Part shown: positions 26,401 through 55,214 of the stretch, piece by piece
Position numbering within the stretch: position 1 is the stretch's first letter
Layout: each line of letters starts with the position of its first letter
Origin: Arenicola marina
Taxonomy: Eukaryota > Annelida > Polychaeta > Arenicolidae
Reading direction: 5' to 3'
NCBI GenBank assembly: GCA_964019135.1
Contig: OZ025249.1
Coordinates: 10,900,039-10,964,038, forward strand
DNA length: 64,000 nt
Translations under genes and position numbers: made by a program
The notes under the pieces: model-generated
The model's input: the letters and a program-made list of their open reading frames with translations, nothing else
Databases searched by the model: none
Told to the model about the DNA's origin: nothing

Positions 26401-28370
26401 ACTGCTACTATGTTCGGTATGCAAATGTGTATGTTTGTTTGTTACTGACAGAAGTCAATTAGAGTAGACTGCTATGTTCGGTTTGTAAATTTGTATGTTT
26501 GTTAATAAGATAATTCTGTCATTATGTCACTTGTGTTATTATTATGTAAGCTTGTTTGTAAGTTTGTTTTCATCTTTTTCTTCACTCGATACAGCTGGCA
26601 ATTAGACAGCTACGGACATCAAACTTTACCACAGGGTTGACCGACATAGCAGCTCCGCCCACTTTGTTATAGGTTAAAGGTCACGGTCACAGCAATTTTG
26701 TGCCAAAAAAATATAAAACGCGTTTATCTCATTTAGTATCATAGATAGGGGCCTCTGGTTTTCAGAATTTTTCAGTTTCAGAATGCGCATATTTTAAATA
26801 TTGGACACTGTTTCTTGCGTCGTACTTATTTTCGAGCAAAATGACGAAATATGTTTATGTGTATATATGGGAAAGCGCACTAAATGACCTCAGTTTTTTG
26901 TCTTTTGACATATTTAGGATGAAACTATTGCTTACAGTTTCTAATAAGTCATAGAAATATGAATTGGAATGACCTCTGTTGAATCTTAAATTTTGTCCAA
27001 TGCGTCACGTGACGTCACGCGACGTCAAACACGCATGGACGTGTCCAAGGGGGCACGTGTCACCCTTTCAGACCTAGAATATATCCGTGCCCCCATCCCT
27101 TTTCAAATTATGTGCCCTCTGGCCAGGGATGGGCAGTGGAAGGGGGGGCACATGGGCCCTAATGGTGAGTCAACGGGGAAACGAATGGCGGCTCTTGCGA
27201 GTTTGAACGGCCGCCACTCGCTCAATATCGGCGTTAGAGAGTTCGGACCGGGTGTAAACTGGTAAAGGAGAAGATAGGTCTAACTTAGTATAAACGAATA
27301 GTATCACAGTGGTGACAGCTGCTAAACTTAAAATGGTATCCACTCGCTCAATATCGACGCTAGAGATTGGGGACTGCTTGCAAGCTAACTGAAAAAGTCG
27401 TGCAAAGTAGGTACAAAGTACTACTGTCAGTAAGCCTTAGCCTCTGGCTGATTTCGGCTCTTGTTTTCAAACTGGTTGACCCGGGGGTGTCGAGGCCCTC
27501 TACTCCCCATCCACGCTATCGCGAAACGTGGATGCCACTGCTGAGTGCATATTTCCCTTCATTACAGTGAGGTGACCCTTCGTGATCCCATCGCCCCTCC
27601 CCCCTCCCCCCCACACCTCCTGCAAGGAACCTTATTTTTGTTCAATCGACCCAAAGTGGACCGTGCATCGCTTTTGTTTAAAATCCTGGATTCCTATATC
27701 TGCCCTTGAATACAATTATCTGACCGACATGTAGACAAATAATATCTTAGTTTTCGAATAAAAAGACGACCTACTAAACCGTGCCACATATACCTTGACA
27801 AAGGTACTTCGACTAACAAGCGCTTGGAGCTGGCTCTGCATTACACAAGTGTGCTTCTAGTCTAGCTTCCCGGTTTGCAAAGTGGAACAGCACAAGCAAT
27901 AGATAAGGCTGAATGTGTGACGCGCGGCGGCCTATCAACCGCTAGCGATGCATTCTGGGCCCTAGACCTTGGCCACCCGTTGATCATGCTGTAGGATAGT
28001 TTGCCCCCACCCCCCTACCGCCACACACACACACACACTCTCCTCGTCGAAGTGCCTGAATTTTACCTTGATGAATAAGTTAAGTTACTTGTAGACTGAG
28101 ATCCAAGGTGTAACTTGAATCTACAAAGCTTGAGTTCGGTGTTAAATATGATTTCCCTGCAAGGGCGAAAATCGGGATAATGTGTGCTCGTGGCTATTGA
28201 AAAGAGTTCGGGGATTACAGTTGAGTTTTGGGATTGACATATATTTCTACACAATTTGCTTGTTACTTACTATGACAAAATCCTCACCAATCATCGGCCT
28301 CACCTGTCTGTCGAGTCTGTGCTGATATGGCGGTCACGTGTAGTAGAACTGTCACCACCAGGAGGCGCAT
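4047..28370 (-). CDS. Gene A: receptor-type protein tyrosine phosphatase, complete, 35 exons
   Basis: This is a single-pass membrane protein predicted to bind a ligand outside the cell and remove phosphate from phosphotyrosine proteins inside. I joined 35 exons by GT-AG sites and reading phase. All junctions agree and the spliced length is 5,277 nt, or 1,758 residues. The order is signal peptide (about 1-17), Cys-rich EGF-like exon (23-76), fucolectin/F5-8C-like domain (77-240), short Cys-rich exon (241-271), three EGF-FN3-FN3 modules (272-541, 542-811, 812-1082), transmembrane helix (about 1092-1116), and phosphatase D1 and D2 to the end. The start is the ATG at 28370, which opens a clean signal peptide conserved in gene B. 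The stop is TAG at 4047-4049. Exons are listed in the domain entries. The ectodomain differs from classical vertebrate RPTP subtypes, so I give no symbol. Alternative splicing cannot be judged from DNA. Confidence 0.9.
4971..6833. repeat. 69-bp minisatellite, about 27 copies, in the D2 P-loop intron of gene A
   Basis: About 27 tandem units of 69 bp; one unit near 6440 carries a 3-bp insertion. On the minus strand each unit holds the end of exon 33 (encoding RHPTQPVLVHCL), its donor site CTGTCTGTAAGTAGTG, and the start of the intron. The array is therefore a multiplied exon/intron border. The first unit in transcript order is the true exon 33 end at 6796. Because 69 is divisible by three, long open frames appear on the plus strand, but these are by-products. 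In the gene's own frame each unit meets TAA at the donor. Confidence 0.93.
8703..12620 (-). CDS. Gene A exons 20-28: phosphatase domain D1, predicted active
   Basis: Exons are 12451-12620, 12139-12226, 11933-12000, 11622-11664, 11294-11391, 10729-10857, 10337-10479, 9664-9799 and 8703-8849. Classical PTP motifs appear in order: the substrate loop KNRYKNITAYDHSRV (from residue 1227), GYINANYI, HYIATQGPIP, DFWEMVW, YWPD, the WPD loop with general acid Asp1364, the P-loop VHCSAGVGRTG with nucleophile Cys1395 and Arg1401, and the Q-loop region MMVQTLAQFEFLYEAL. Every key residue is present, so D1 should hydrolyse phosphotyrosine. The P-loop is split between exons after the Ser codon's second base, and the equivalent break occurs in D2. 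Confidence 0.92.
9168..9506. mobile_element. MITE with inverted termini, PIF/Harbinger-like
   Basis: A 339-bp element bounded by near-perfect inverted repeats: GGGGCGCACCATTTCATATC at the left, its reverse complement at the right, each followed inward by a long G or C run. It is flanked by TTA on both sides (9165-9167 and 9507-9509), a TWA target duplication as expected for PIF/Harbinger. The interior has two copies of a TTGCTTTTCAGATGCTAC motif and no coding capacity. It lies in the gene A intron between exons 27 and 28. Confidence 0.75.
9955..10062. repeat. 54-bp tandem duplication
   Basis: Two adjacent 54-bp units share GTCATGCTATTTATATACAC and GTTTTCGTGCGG with very few differences. The duplication lies in an intron of gene A. 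The ORFs across it on both strands look incidental. Confidence 0.85.
12814..12910 (-). CDS. Gene A exon 19: cytoplasmic juxtamembrane segment
   Basis: The exon is 97 nt, phase 0 to 1. It starts RRRADDDKM, a basic stop-transfer signal straight after the membrane helix, and continues with a serine- and arginine-rich stretch. The donor is taken as gtacgt at 12812-12813; a nearby gtgacg would break the frame with exon 20. Confidence 0.75.
13198..13301 (-). CDS. Gene A exon 18: transmembrane segment
   Basis: The exon is 104 nt. It encodes a short linker PVDGTVSN and then a long hydrophobic run (IGLIVGVTVAGLIVIILIIV and on to LVLWS). I place the acceptor at gttgaag (13302-13304), which has a pyrimidine-rich run before it. 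It is the only acceptor that matches the phase of exon 17 and makes the full coding length divisible by three. The open frame continues upstream to a tag acceptor at 13328, but that choice breaks phase. Confidence 0.82.
13721..17172 (-). CDS. Gene A exons 14-17: EGF-FN3-FN3 module 3
   Basis: Exons are 17026-17172 (EGF, 147 nt), 15587-15943 (first FN3, 357 nt), 14366-14460 (95 nt) and 13721-13934 (214 nt, one codon longer than in the other modules). The EGF is closest to module 2 ([19 protein letters not shown]). The first FN3 reads VTLTWDPLENIPAELEAHYG. The second FN3 (GCDYISEYVFSYTWDG) is more diverged and resembles the membrane-proximal FN3 of gene B more than modules 1 and 2 do. It leads directly to the transmembrane exon. 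Confidence 0.87.
17683..20667 (-). CDS. Gene A exons 10-13: EGF-FN3-FN3 module 2
   Basis: Exons are 20521-20667 (EGF, 147 nt), 18573-18929 (first FN3, 357 nt), 18371-18465 (95 nt) and 17683-17893 (211 nt). Lengths and phases are identical to module 1, and the protein sequences are close (GFYGRHCDGSCSGNC in the EGF; VTLTWNPLENIPSELESHYG in FN3). The intron between the EGF and the first FN3 is enlarged by a decayed LINE inserted on the opposite strand. The split Tyr codon joining module 1 to this EGF gives Tyr-Cys where the first EGF has Asp-Cys. Confidence 0.87.
17995..18059 (-). pseudogene. Remnant duplicate of the second-FN3 exon in module 2
   Basis: After an acceptor at 18060-18062, an open stretch encodes APAVSGCDFMREYIFSFQPL, clearly homologous to the first third of the 211-nt exons at 17683-17893 and 20916-21126. 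Homology ends near 17995, so about two thirds of the exon is missing. The 5' flank also matches the intron flank of the intact exon. It is best read as a partial tandem copy that lost function; inclusion would need the gtggta donor-like site and would drop most of the FN3 fold. Confidence 0.7.
19015..20395 (+). pseudogene. Decayed LINE reverse transcriptase fragment
   Basis: Plus-strand fragments encode pieces of a non-LTR reverse transcriptase: a FKTGVHISLYKDKGKNK region near 19305, a palm-like segment near 19500-19770 (FDKVRWNSLLYNLLQLG, VLLDGRYSDNF, a GEPLSM block) and a FADDANLASLSRHGL catalytic box near 19805. Frame changes and stops separate them, so no protein is made. A TTCCGATTCTGATTCTG tail at 20379-20395 suggests the 3' end. 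It sits antisense in the enlarged intron 10 of gene A; the 5' junction follows sequence shared with the paralogous intron near 16000. Confidence 0.75.
20428..20474. repeat. Two adjacent perfect palindromes
   Basis: CTGGGTTCTAA and TTAGAACCCAG pair around a 6-base loop, and directly after comes the palindrome GTAGGTAAGTTTACCTAC. They lie about 45 bases past the donor of gene A exon 10. Confidence 0.7.
20916..22299 (-). CDS. Gene A exons 6-9: EGF-FN3-FN3 module 1
   Basis: Exons are 22153-22299 (EGF, 147 nt), 21670-22026 (first FN3, 357 nt), 21462-21556 (95 nt) and 20916-21126 (211 nt). The last two together form the second FN3. The EGF exon carries [11 protein letters not shown] and CSGNC motifs as in MEGF-like repeats. 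The first FN3 has VTLTWDPLENI and SRYSFRLQVYRQDQG, typical B, F and G strands. The second joins ANVTWGLI to APGVSGCDFIREYIFSY. Several N-X-S/T sites point to glycosylation. The module is 810 nt and phase 1 at both ends, so it can be duplicated without breaking the frame. Confidence 0.87.
22564..22588 (-). pseudogene. Truncated copy of gene A exon 5 in intron 5
   Basis: These 25 bases and the adjoining donor match the 3' end of gene B exon 5 (encoding HTTLCSAG) almost exactly, and the intron on the EGF side also matches gene B. Beyond 22588 the match stops and AT-rich DNA begins. It appears to be the original exon 5 of gene A, cut off by an insertion or deletion. Confidence 0.65.
22589..23764. 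other. Gene A intron 5, inserted and repeat-like DNA
   Basis: No counterpart is present in the matching gene B intron. It has a C-run at 22705-22717. The stretch 23220-23440 resembles 27770-27950 and 52490-52660 (shared CCACATATACCT, GGTACTTC, AGCTTCC, GTTTGxAAAGTGGA words), so part of it is a dispersed repeat. I see no coding exon apart from exon 5 itself. Confidence 0.5.
23765..23857 (-). CDS. Gene A exon 5: short Cys-rich linker
   Basis: The exon is 93 nt, phase 1 to 1, with 30 whole codons and six cysteines (CRNCDTEC, then GCIANCP, then FC). It resembles half of an EGF repeat and links the fucolectin-like domain to the first EGF domain. The counterpart in gene B is 39125-39217. A truncated second copy lies in the intron at 22564-22588 and matches the gene B version better than this exon does. 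Confidence 0.82.
24153..24901 (-). CDS. Gene A exons 3-4: fucolectin / F5-8 type C-like domain
   Basis: Exons are 24698-24901 (204 nt) and 24153-24440 (288 nt), each phase 1 to phase 1. The first has the discoidin/fucolectin signature NVAYNKTAWQ, then RAVDGVVDRNASG and WWTVDLG. The second has NIRVYVSNSS, two cysteines (VTCGEF, VLCGQL), GRYVLVYKY and a closing strand EVTVRG. Together they form one galactose-binding-like beta-sandwich. Such domains bind sugars or cell-surface ligands, so this is a likely recognition surface; the ligand is unknown. The donor after exon 3 is read as CCA|gtgggt at 24696-24698, because the stronger-looking gtattt four bases on would break the frame. Confidence 0.85.
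25064..25225 (-). CDS. Gene A exon 2: Cys-rich EGF-like segment
   Basis: The exon is 162 nt, phase 1 at both ends, 53 whole codons. Eight cysteines occur in a CNFGPGCPLLCHCAEGVSCH-type pattern followed by TGCQGDC. This resembles the laminin/MEGF-type EGF segments that precede fucolectin-like domains in invertebrate receptors. It ends in GWEGDGCQT and runs directly into the fucolectin-like domain. The acceptor is tttcag at 25226-25228 and the donor is gtacgg. Confidence 0.83.
25370..25605. repeat. 21-bp degenerate tandem repeat, gene A intron 1
   Basis: Tandem units of about 21 bp built on TGTCCAAACGAATTGCACAT drift into TGTGCAAATATTTGAACATA. They lie just upstream of exon 2 in transcript order. 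The same array is found at the matching site in gene B (41160-41425). ORFs on both strands arise from the periodicity. Confidence 0.85.
27035..27165. repeat. Copy of a GGGGCACGTG-type dispersed repeat
   Basis: This copy runs GTGTCCAAGGGGGCACGTG, then CCTTTCAGACCTAGAATATA, then TGCCCTCTGGCCAGGGATG. The same words recur in the gene B intron near 49760 and at 50915-51610. It is not coding. Confidence 0.7.
28304..28370 (-). CDS. Gene A exon 1: signal peptide
   Basis: The exon is 67 nt and encodes MRLLVVTVLLHVTAISAQTR and two further residues, then splits a Gly codon (phase 1). A short basic start, a hydrophobic core and a small-residue cleavage region (AISA before QT) make a typical signal peptide. 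The donor is CAG ACA G then gtgagg. The matching exon of gene B differs by one residue (T to A at position 13). Confidence 0.88.
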
Positions 28371-28502
28371 CGTGCTGTCCTTCTACCACAAACAGCGACT
28401 CGGTGATGACTTGGAGCTCTCACGGCCACCTTTACCAACATAACTCAAGTAATATATATCAGTGAGGACAGATAAATGCTGCTGGGAGCCATATGCGTAG
28501 GG

Positions 28503-28511
28503 TATATATCC
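28503..28511 (-). promoter_or_regulatory. Candidate TATA box of gene A
   Basis: GGATATATACC on the minus strand lies about 135 bases before the ATG. The same motif and spacing occur in gene B, with conserved flanking CATATGG, although the nearby minisatellites differ in length. Confidence 0.5.
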
Positions 28512-28649
28512 TACCCACCATGGGCACCTTGAGGCCTACTTTCCTAATGATGATATTGTTAATTTACTTTCCGGAATGGAGAATGGGTTCGCAGTGCAAA
28601 CTGTGCACCGACGATCCGGGTGCACGTTGGATGTGAGTCGGACGCCCAA

Positions 28650-29000
28650 GCCAGTTGAAAAGTGCAGCAGAAAGATGGGACTGGAGGTGAACGGTGAGAA
28701 ACACATGGGGATAGGAGTGTTTGGTGAAAAGGAAAGTCGGGAATAGGACTGGACGGTGAAGAGGATTGGCAGGGGTAGGCGTGGGTGGTGAGGGGAAAGC
28801 ATGGCAATAGGGGTGGGCGGTGAAGCAGAAAGGCTGCAATATAGGTGAGCGGTGAAGAGGGAAGGCGGCAATAGGGGTTGGCGGCAAAGAGCAAAGGCGG
28901 CAATAGTGGTTGACGGCGAAGAGGAGAGGCGGGTATGGGGGTGAGGGGTGCAGAAGAACGACGGTAATAGGGGTGGGAGGTAAAGAGGAAAGGCGGGGGG
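28650..29000. repeat. Purine-rich minisatellite upstream of gene A
   Basis: Units of about 30 bp with a GGTGAAGAGGAAAGGCGGCA core, G and A on the plus strand. It begins roughly 280 bases upstream of the ATG. Pro/Ser-rich ORFs on the minus strand come from the repeat. The gene B copy at 53655-54300 is longer. Confidence 0.85.
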
Positions 29001-29482
29001 ATTATTTACCAATCCTTAGCTTGATTTCTCCTAAATCTGCCACGAAACTATTACTGCGTAGTCTGAGGCGAACATACCCACATAGTGCATAGAGAGAGAA
29101 ACATATCCGAAAGCAGCAGAATGAACTGTGACATAAGTTAACAATGGCAAACTAAGGATCCGTTGACAGTTACTTCCGTGTCATAAGGCACGCAATAGGG
29201 TGACTTACCTCGTCAGAAATACTCAACAAGTTCACTATGTATCCATATGATGCGATTCCAATACTAAATGTAATGTTGGCCAATCACTGATATCACCCCT
29301 AGTCTAACATGCCAACGACGGGATGTGCATTTATCCCCACCGACATACGACTTGTTACTTCTACTGTCGTCAACTCTTCATCCTAGTACGTGACCAGTTG
29401 TGTGTGCAAGATAAACCATCGTTGTCTGAAGACCAGCCGAGATACAAAGATCATACTTGTGGACTGTGACACTACTCAATAA

Positions 29483-29490
29483 TGACGTCA
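29483..29490. promoter_or_regulatory. CRE-like palindrome upstream of gene A
   Basis: A perfect TGACGTCA, the CREB/ATF consensus, lies about 1.1 kb upstream of the gene A ATG. It is conserved upstream of gene B (54784-54791) and imperfectly near base 134. Function is inferred only. Confidence 0.35.
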
Positions 29491-29909
29491 CCACTACCAC
29501 ATCCTTATGACGCATCGTTGTTGTTTTTATTGCATTAGATTATCAACATCGCCTACAAGTATGTGGTGCTTATCGCCGATCCTTCGTATCCAAGCTGGCA
29601 AGTTAGGTGTGAGGATGGGGGAGGCATAGTCAGAATCATTAAGAAGCTTCGCAGCAATGTACAAATGAGCGAACATGAATGTTTTAGCACACATATCAAA
29701 GGCGAAGAAATTAGGCTGAGCATATCTGCTAATGTACTGAACCAATAACGTCGGGGAAAAAGAGTATAAGGGTCTTGCCCGGATCGAGTATTTTTCTGCT
29801 AGCCTCGTGCCAGGTATTTTTTCTCCCCCTGTGAGAGTCGCGTGGATGTCGGGTCTCGACCGTATGAGTATCGAGTGTTCGGAGGTCATCGGACTGGCGA
29901 ATCTTTAAG

Positions 29910-31215
29910 GGCTCCCAGCGGCCTGTCTCGTGACGGACTGCCTGGTTTACAGCGGCCGGTCTAGTGACGGACTTCCTGGTTGACAGCGGCCTGTCTCGTG
30001 ACGGACTGCCTGGTTCCCAGCGGCCTGTCTCGTGACTGGCTGCCTGGTTCACAGCGGCCTGTCTCATGACCGACTGCCTGGTTCACAGCGGGCTGTCCCG
30101 TGACGGACTGCCTGGTTCACAGCGGGCTGTCTCGTGACGAACTGCCTGGTTGGCTGCGGCTTGCCTCGTGACGGGCTACCTGGTTCACACTGGCCTGTCT
30201 CGTGACAGACTCACTGGTTGACAGCGGCCTGTCTCGTGACGGACTGCCTGGTTCACAGCGGCCGGTCTAGTGACGGACTTCCTGGTTCACAGCGGTTTGT
30301 TTCGTGAAGGACTGCCTGGTTCACAGCGAGCTGTCTCGTGACGGACTGCCTGGTTCACAGCGGCCGGTCTAGTGACGGACTTCCTGGTTCACAGCGGTTT
30401 GTCTCGTGACGGACTGCCTGGTTCACAGCGAGCTGTCTCGTGACGGACTGCCTGGTTCACAGCGGCCGGTCTACTGACGGACTTCCTGGATCACAGCGGT
30501 TTGTTTCGTGAAGGACTGGCTGGTTCACAGCGGCCGGTCTAGTGACGGACTTCCTGGTTGACAGCGGCCTGTCTCGTGACGGACTGCCTGGTTCGCTGCG
30601 GTCTGTCTCGATACTGACTGCCTGGTTCACAGCGGCCTGTCTCGTGACAGACTGTCTTCATCACAGCGGCCTGTTGTCTCGTGACGAAATTAGGTGAAGA
30701 AATTAGGCTAAGCATATCTGTTAATGTACTGAACCAATAACGTCGGGGAAAGAGAGTATAAGGGTCTTGCCCGGATCGAGTATTTTTCTGCTAGCCTCGT
30801 GTCAGGTATTTTTTACGCCTGTGAGAATCGCGTGGATGTCGCGACACGACCGTATGAGTATCGAGTGGTCGGAAGACATCGGACTGGCGAATCTTTAAGG
30901 GCTCCCAGCGGCCTGTCTCGTGACGGACTGCCTGGTTCACAGCGGTATTTCTCGTGACAGACTGCCTGGTTCACAGCGGGCTGTCTCGTGACGGACTGCC
31001 TGGTTGGCCGCGGCTTGTCTCGTGACGGACTGCCTGGTTCACAGCGAGCTGTCTCGTGACGGACTGCCTGGTTGGCTGCGGGCTGTCTCGTGACGGACTG
31101 CCTGGTTTACAGCGGTCTGTCTCGGGACTGACTGCCTGGTTTACAGCGGCCTGTCTCTTGGCCGACTGCCTGGTTCACAACGGCCTGTCTCGTGACGGAC
31201 TGCCTGGTTCATAGC
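29910..31215. repeat. 34-bp minisatellite upstream of gene A
   Basis: Tandem 34-bp units with the core CGTGACGGACTGCCTGGTTC followed by ACAGCGGCCTGTCT. The array is interrupted at about 30687-30910 by a spacer of about 220 bp that also precedes the array (29700-29910). The same unit and spacer form the much larger array upstream of gene B. Confidence 0.93.
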
Positions 31216-31767
31216 TCCCTGTATAGCTTTTTTATATCCGTCCGCGCTAATCTGTTAACTTTTTGTTCGAATGGTAACTTATGCCTTGTAGACTGGCGTG
31301 TAACTCTGCAAAGTATATGATTCCATGGAGAGTGCATATTGCAACAATAGCTATTATACAAGGAATGTTTTACAGCGAAATTACGTATTTATGTGGGGTT
31401 GACGATTAATAGATTGTCTTAGAATGATCAAATGTGCCTAACGATTTCAGTCATACATTTTAGATCAAATATGAACCAATATAAGACTAGCTCCTCCCTT
31501 TCCTGTCTGGGCCAAAACAAGGTGAACGTTTCAAGTTTCTCTTCTATTCGTTCAGTGCTTTCATTTGCGAGGTCGGCTTTTCTGTAGCAAGCGTTGTTTC
31601 ACTGTTTATGCAGGACGGCGTTCATACGCTTCGGTCTTAAATATGTCAACAGTCATTTTCATACACAAGCAACTTATATATTAATAAACACGATATGAAT
31701 TATGGCTCAATGCGAAAAGGCTAGTGAAAAAATCAGGATAACCAGCAGGCACCACTTCGGTACTACT
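31216..31767. other. Intergenic spacer between gene B and gene A upstream repeats
   Basis: Unique-looking AT-rich DNA with no convincing ORF. It separates the 34-bp minisatellite upstream of gene A from the 3' end of gene B. Confidence 0.55.
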
Positions 31768-31773
31768 TTTATT
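31768..31773 (-). promoter_or_regulatory. Candidate poly(A) signal of gene B
   Basis: AATAAA on the minus strand, about 340 bases past the gene B stop, gives a plausible 3' UTR. Confidence 0.45.
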
Positions 31774-32110
31774 TACATGAAAGCAGTTTTAAAAAACATA
31801 AAACCATTTAATGTACTTTTTAAGTAAGTAAAGGCTTATATCTTTATCAATGTCTTCAAAATGTACAGCTAGCAAATAAAGATACCAGCACTGTTTTATA
31901 GATCGATGGACTGCACACGAGAACTGCAAACTGTCCATTCTTCCTGGATATACCCAGGTAATTAGGTACTTCAGTCTAGAACCGAACAACATCTGATCCG
32001 TTACAAGAAAGTTGCGCTCGTCGGTTTAGGTTCTATCTAACATAATATGACATATCATTAAAGAGCCTGCCTACTTTTAACATCGATGCACAATGCAATA
32101 CATGGTGTAT

Positions 32111-53360
<21,250 letters not shown>

Positions 53361-53489
53361 CGTGCTGTCCTTCCGCAAACAGCGACACGGTGATGACTTG
53401 GAGCCCTCACGGCCACCTTTAACAACATAACTCAAGTAATATATATCAGTGAGGACAGATCAATGCTGCTGGGCGCCATATGCGTAAGG

Positions 53490-53498
53490 TATATATCC
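53490..53498 (-). promoter_or_regulatory. Candidate TATA box of gene B
   Basis: GGATATATACC on the minus strand, about 130 bases before the ATG, at the same place as in gene A. Confidence 0.5.
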
Positions 53499-53654
53499 TA
53501 CCCTCCATGAGCACCTTGAAGCCTACTTCCCTTATGATGAAAGTGTAAATTTACTTTCCGGAATGGGGAATGGGTTTGCAGTGCGAACTGTGCACCCACG
53601 ACCCGGATGCACTTCGGATGTGAGTCGGACGCCCAAGCGAGTTGAAAAGTGCAG

Positions 53655-54300
53655 CAGACAGATGGGACTGGAGGTGAACGGTGAGAAACACATGGGGATA
53701 GGAGTGTTTGGTGAAAAGGAAAGGCGGGAATAGGGGCGGACGGTGAAGAGGATAGGCAGGGGTAGGGGTGGGTGGTGAGGGGAAAGCATGGCAATAGGGG
53801 TTGGGGTGAAGAGGAAAGGCAGGGATAGGGGTGGGTGGTTAAGAGAAAAGGCGGCCATATAGGTGATCGGTGAAGAGGGAATGCGGCAATAGGGGTTGGC
53901 GGGGAAGAGGATAGGCAGGGGTAGGCGTGGGTGGTGAGGAGAAAGCATGGCAATAGGGGTTGGGGTGAAGAGGAAAGGCAGGGATAGGGGTGGGTGGTTA
54001 AGAGAAAAGGCGGCCATATAGGTGATCGGTGAAGAGGGAATGCGGCAATAGGGGTTGGCGGGAAAGAGGATAGGCAGGGGTAGGCGTGGGTGGTGAGGGG
54101 AAAGCATGGCAATAGAGGTGGGTGGTGAAGCAGAAAGGCGGCAATATAGCTGAGCGATGAAGAGGGAAGGCGGCAATAGGGGTTGTCGGTAAAGAGCAAA
54201 AGCGGCAATAGTGGTTGACGGCGAAGAGGAGAGGCGGGTATGGGAGTGAGGGGTGCAGAAGAACGGCGGTAATAGGGGTGGGAGGTAAAGAGGAAAGGCG
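53655..54300. repeat. Purine-rich minisatellite upstream of gene B, expanded
   Basis: The same roughly 30-bp family as at 28650-29000 but almost twice as long. A block of about 160 bp is itself repeated (53790-53950 and 53950-54110). The Pro-rich minus-strand ORFs across it are by-products of the repeat. Confidence 0.88.
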
Positions 54301-55210
54301 GGGGGATTATTTACCAATCCTTAGCTTGATTTCTCCTAAATCTGCCACGAAACTATTACTGCGTAGTCTGAGGCGAACATAACCACATAGTGCATAGAGA
54401 GAGAAACCTATCGGAAAGCAGCAGAATGAACTGTGACATAAGTTAACAGTGGCAGACTAAGGATCCGTTGACAGTTACTTCCGTGTCATAAGGCACGCAA
54501 TAGGGTTATTTACCTCGTCAGAAATACTCAACAGGTTCACTATGTATCCATATGATACGATTTCAATACTAAATGTAACGTTGGCCAATCACTGATGTCA
54601 GCCTAGTCTAACATGCTAACGACGGGATGTGCATTTATCCCCACCGACATACGACTTGTTACTTCTACTGTCGTCAACTCTTCATGCTAGTACGTGACCA
54701 GTTGTGTGTGCAAGATAAACCATCGTTGAAGACCAGCTGAGATACAAAGATCATACTTATGGACTGTGACACTGCTCAATAATGACGTCACCACTACCAC
54801 ATCCTTATGATGCATCGTTGTTGTTTTTATTGCATTAGATTATCAACATCGCCTACAAGTATGTGGTGCTTATCGCCGATCCTTGGTATCCAAGCTGGCA
54901 GGTTAGGTGTGAGGATGGGTTTCGTTGAAGGTAGACTTATACTCATTAGGAAGCTTCGCAGCAATGTAAGGATGGCGGAACATGAATGTTTTAGCACACA
55001 TATCAAAGGCGGAGAAATTAGGCTAAGCATATCTGTTAATGTACTGAACCAATAACGTCGGGGAAAGAGAGTATAAGGGTCTTGCCCGGATCGAGTATCT
55101 TTCTGCTAGCCTCGTGTCAGGTATTTTTTACGCCTGTGAGAATCGCGTGGATGTCGCGACTCGACCGTATGAGTATCGAGTGTTCGGACGACATCGGACT
55201 GGCGAATCGT
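54301..55210. other. Upstream region of gene B shared with gene A
   Basis: Aligns with 29000-29905 with few differences and includes the CRE-like TGACGTCA at 54784-54791. No coding exon is seen; the short ORFs near 54807-55055 are not conserved in frame with the gene A copy. Confidence 0.6.
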
Positions 55211-55214
55211 TAAG

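Noticed and set aside
53498..54317. Pro/Ser-rich minus-strand ORFs of 236 and 261 codons, and similar ones at 28536-29012
   Set aside because: They come from a purine-rich minisatellite read on its pyrimidine strand; repeat structure explains the composition and no splice or start support is seen.
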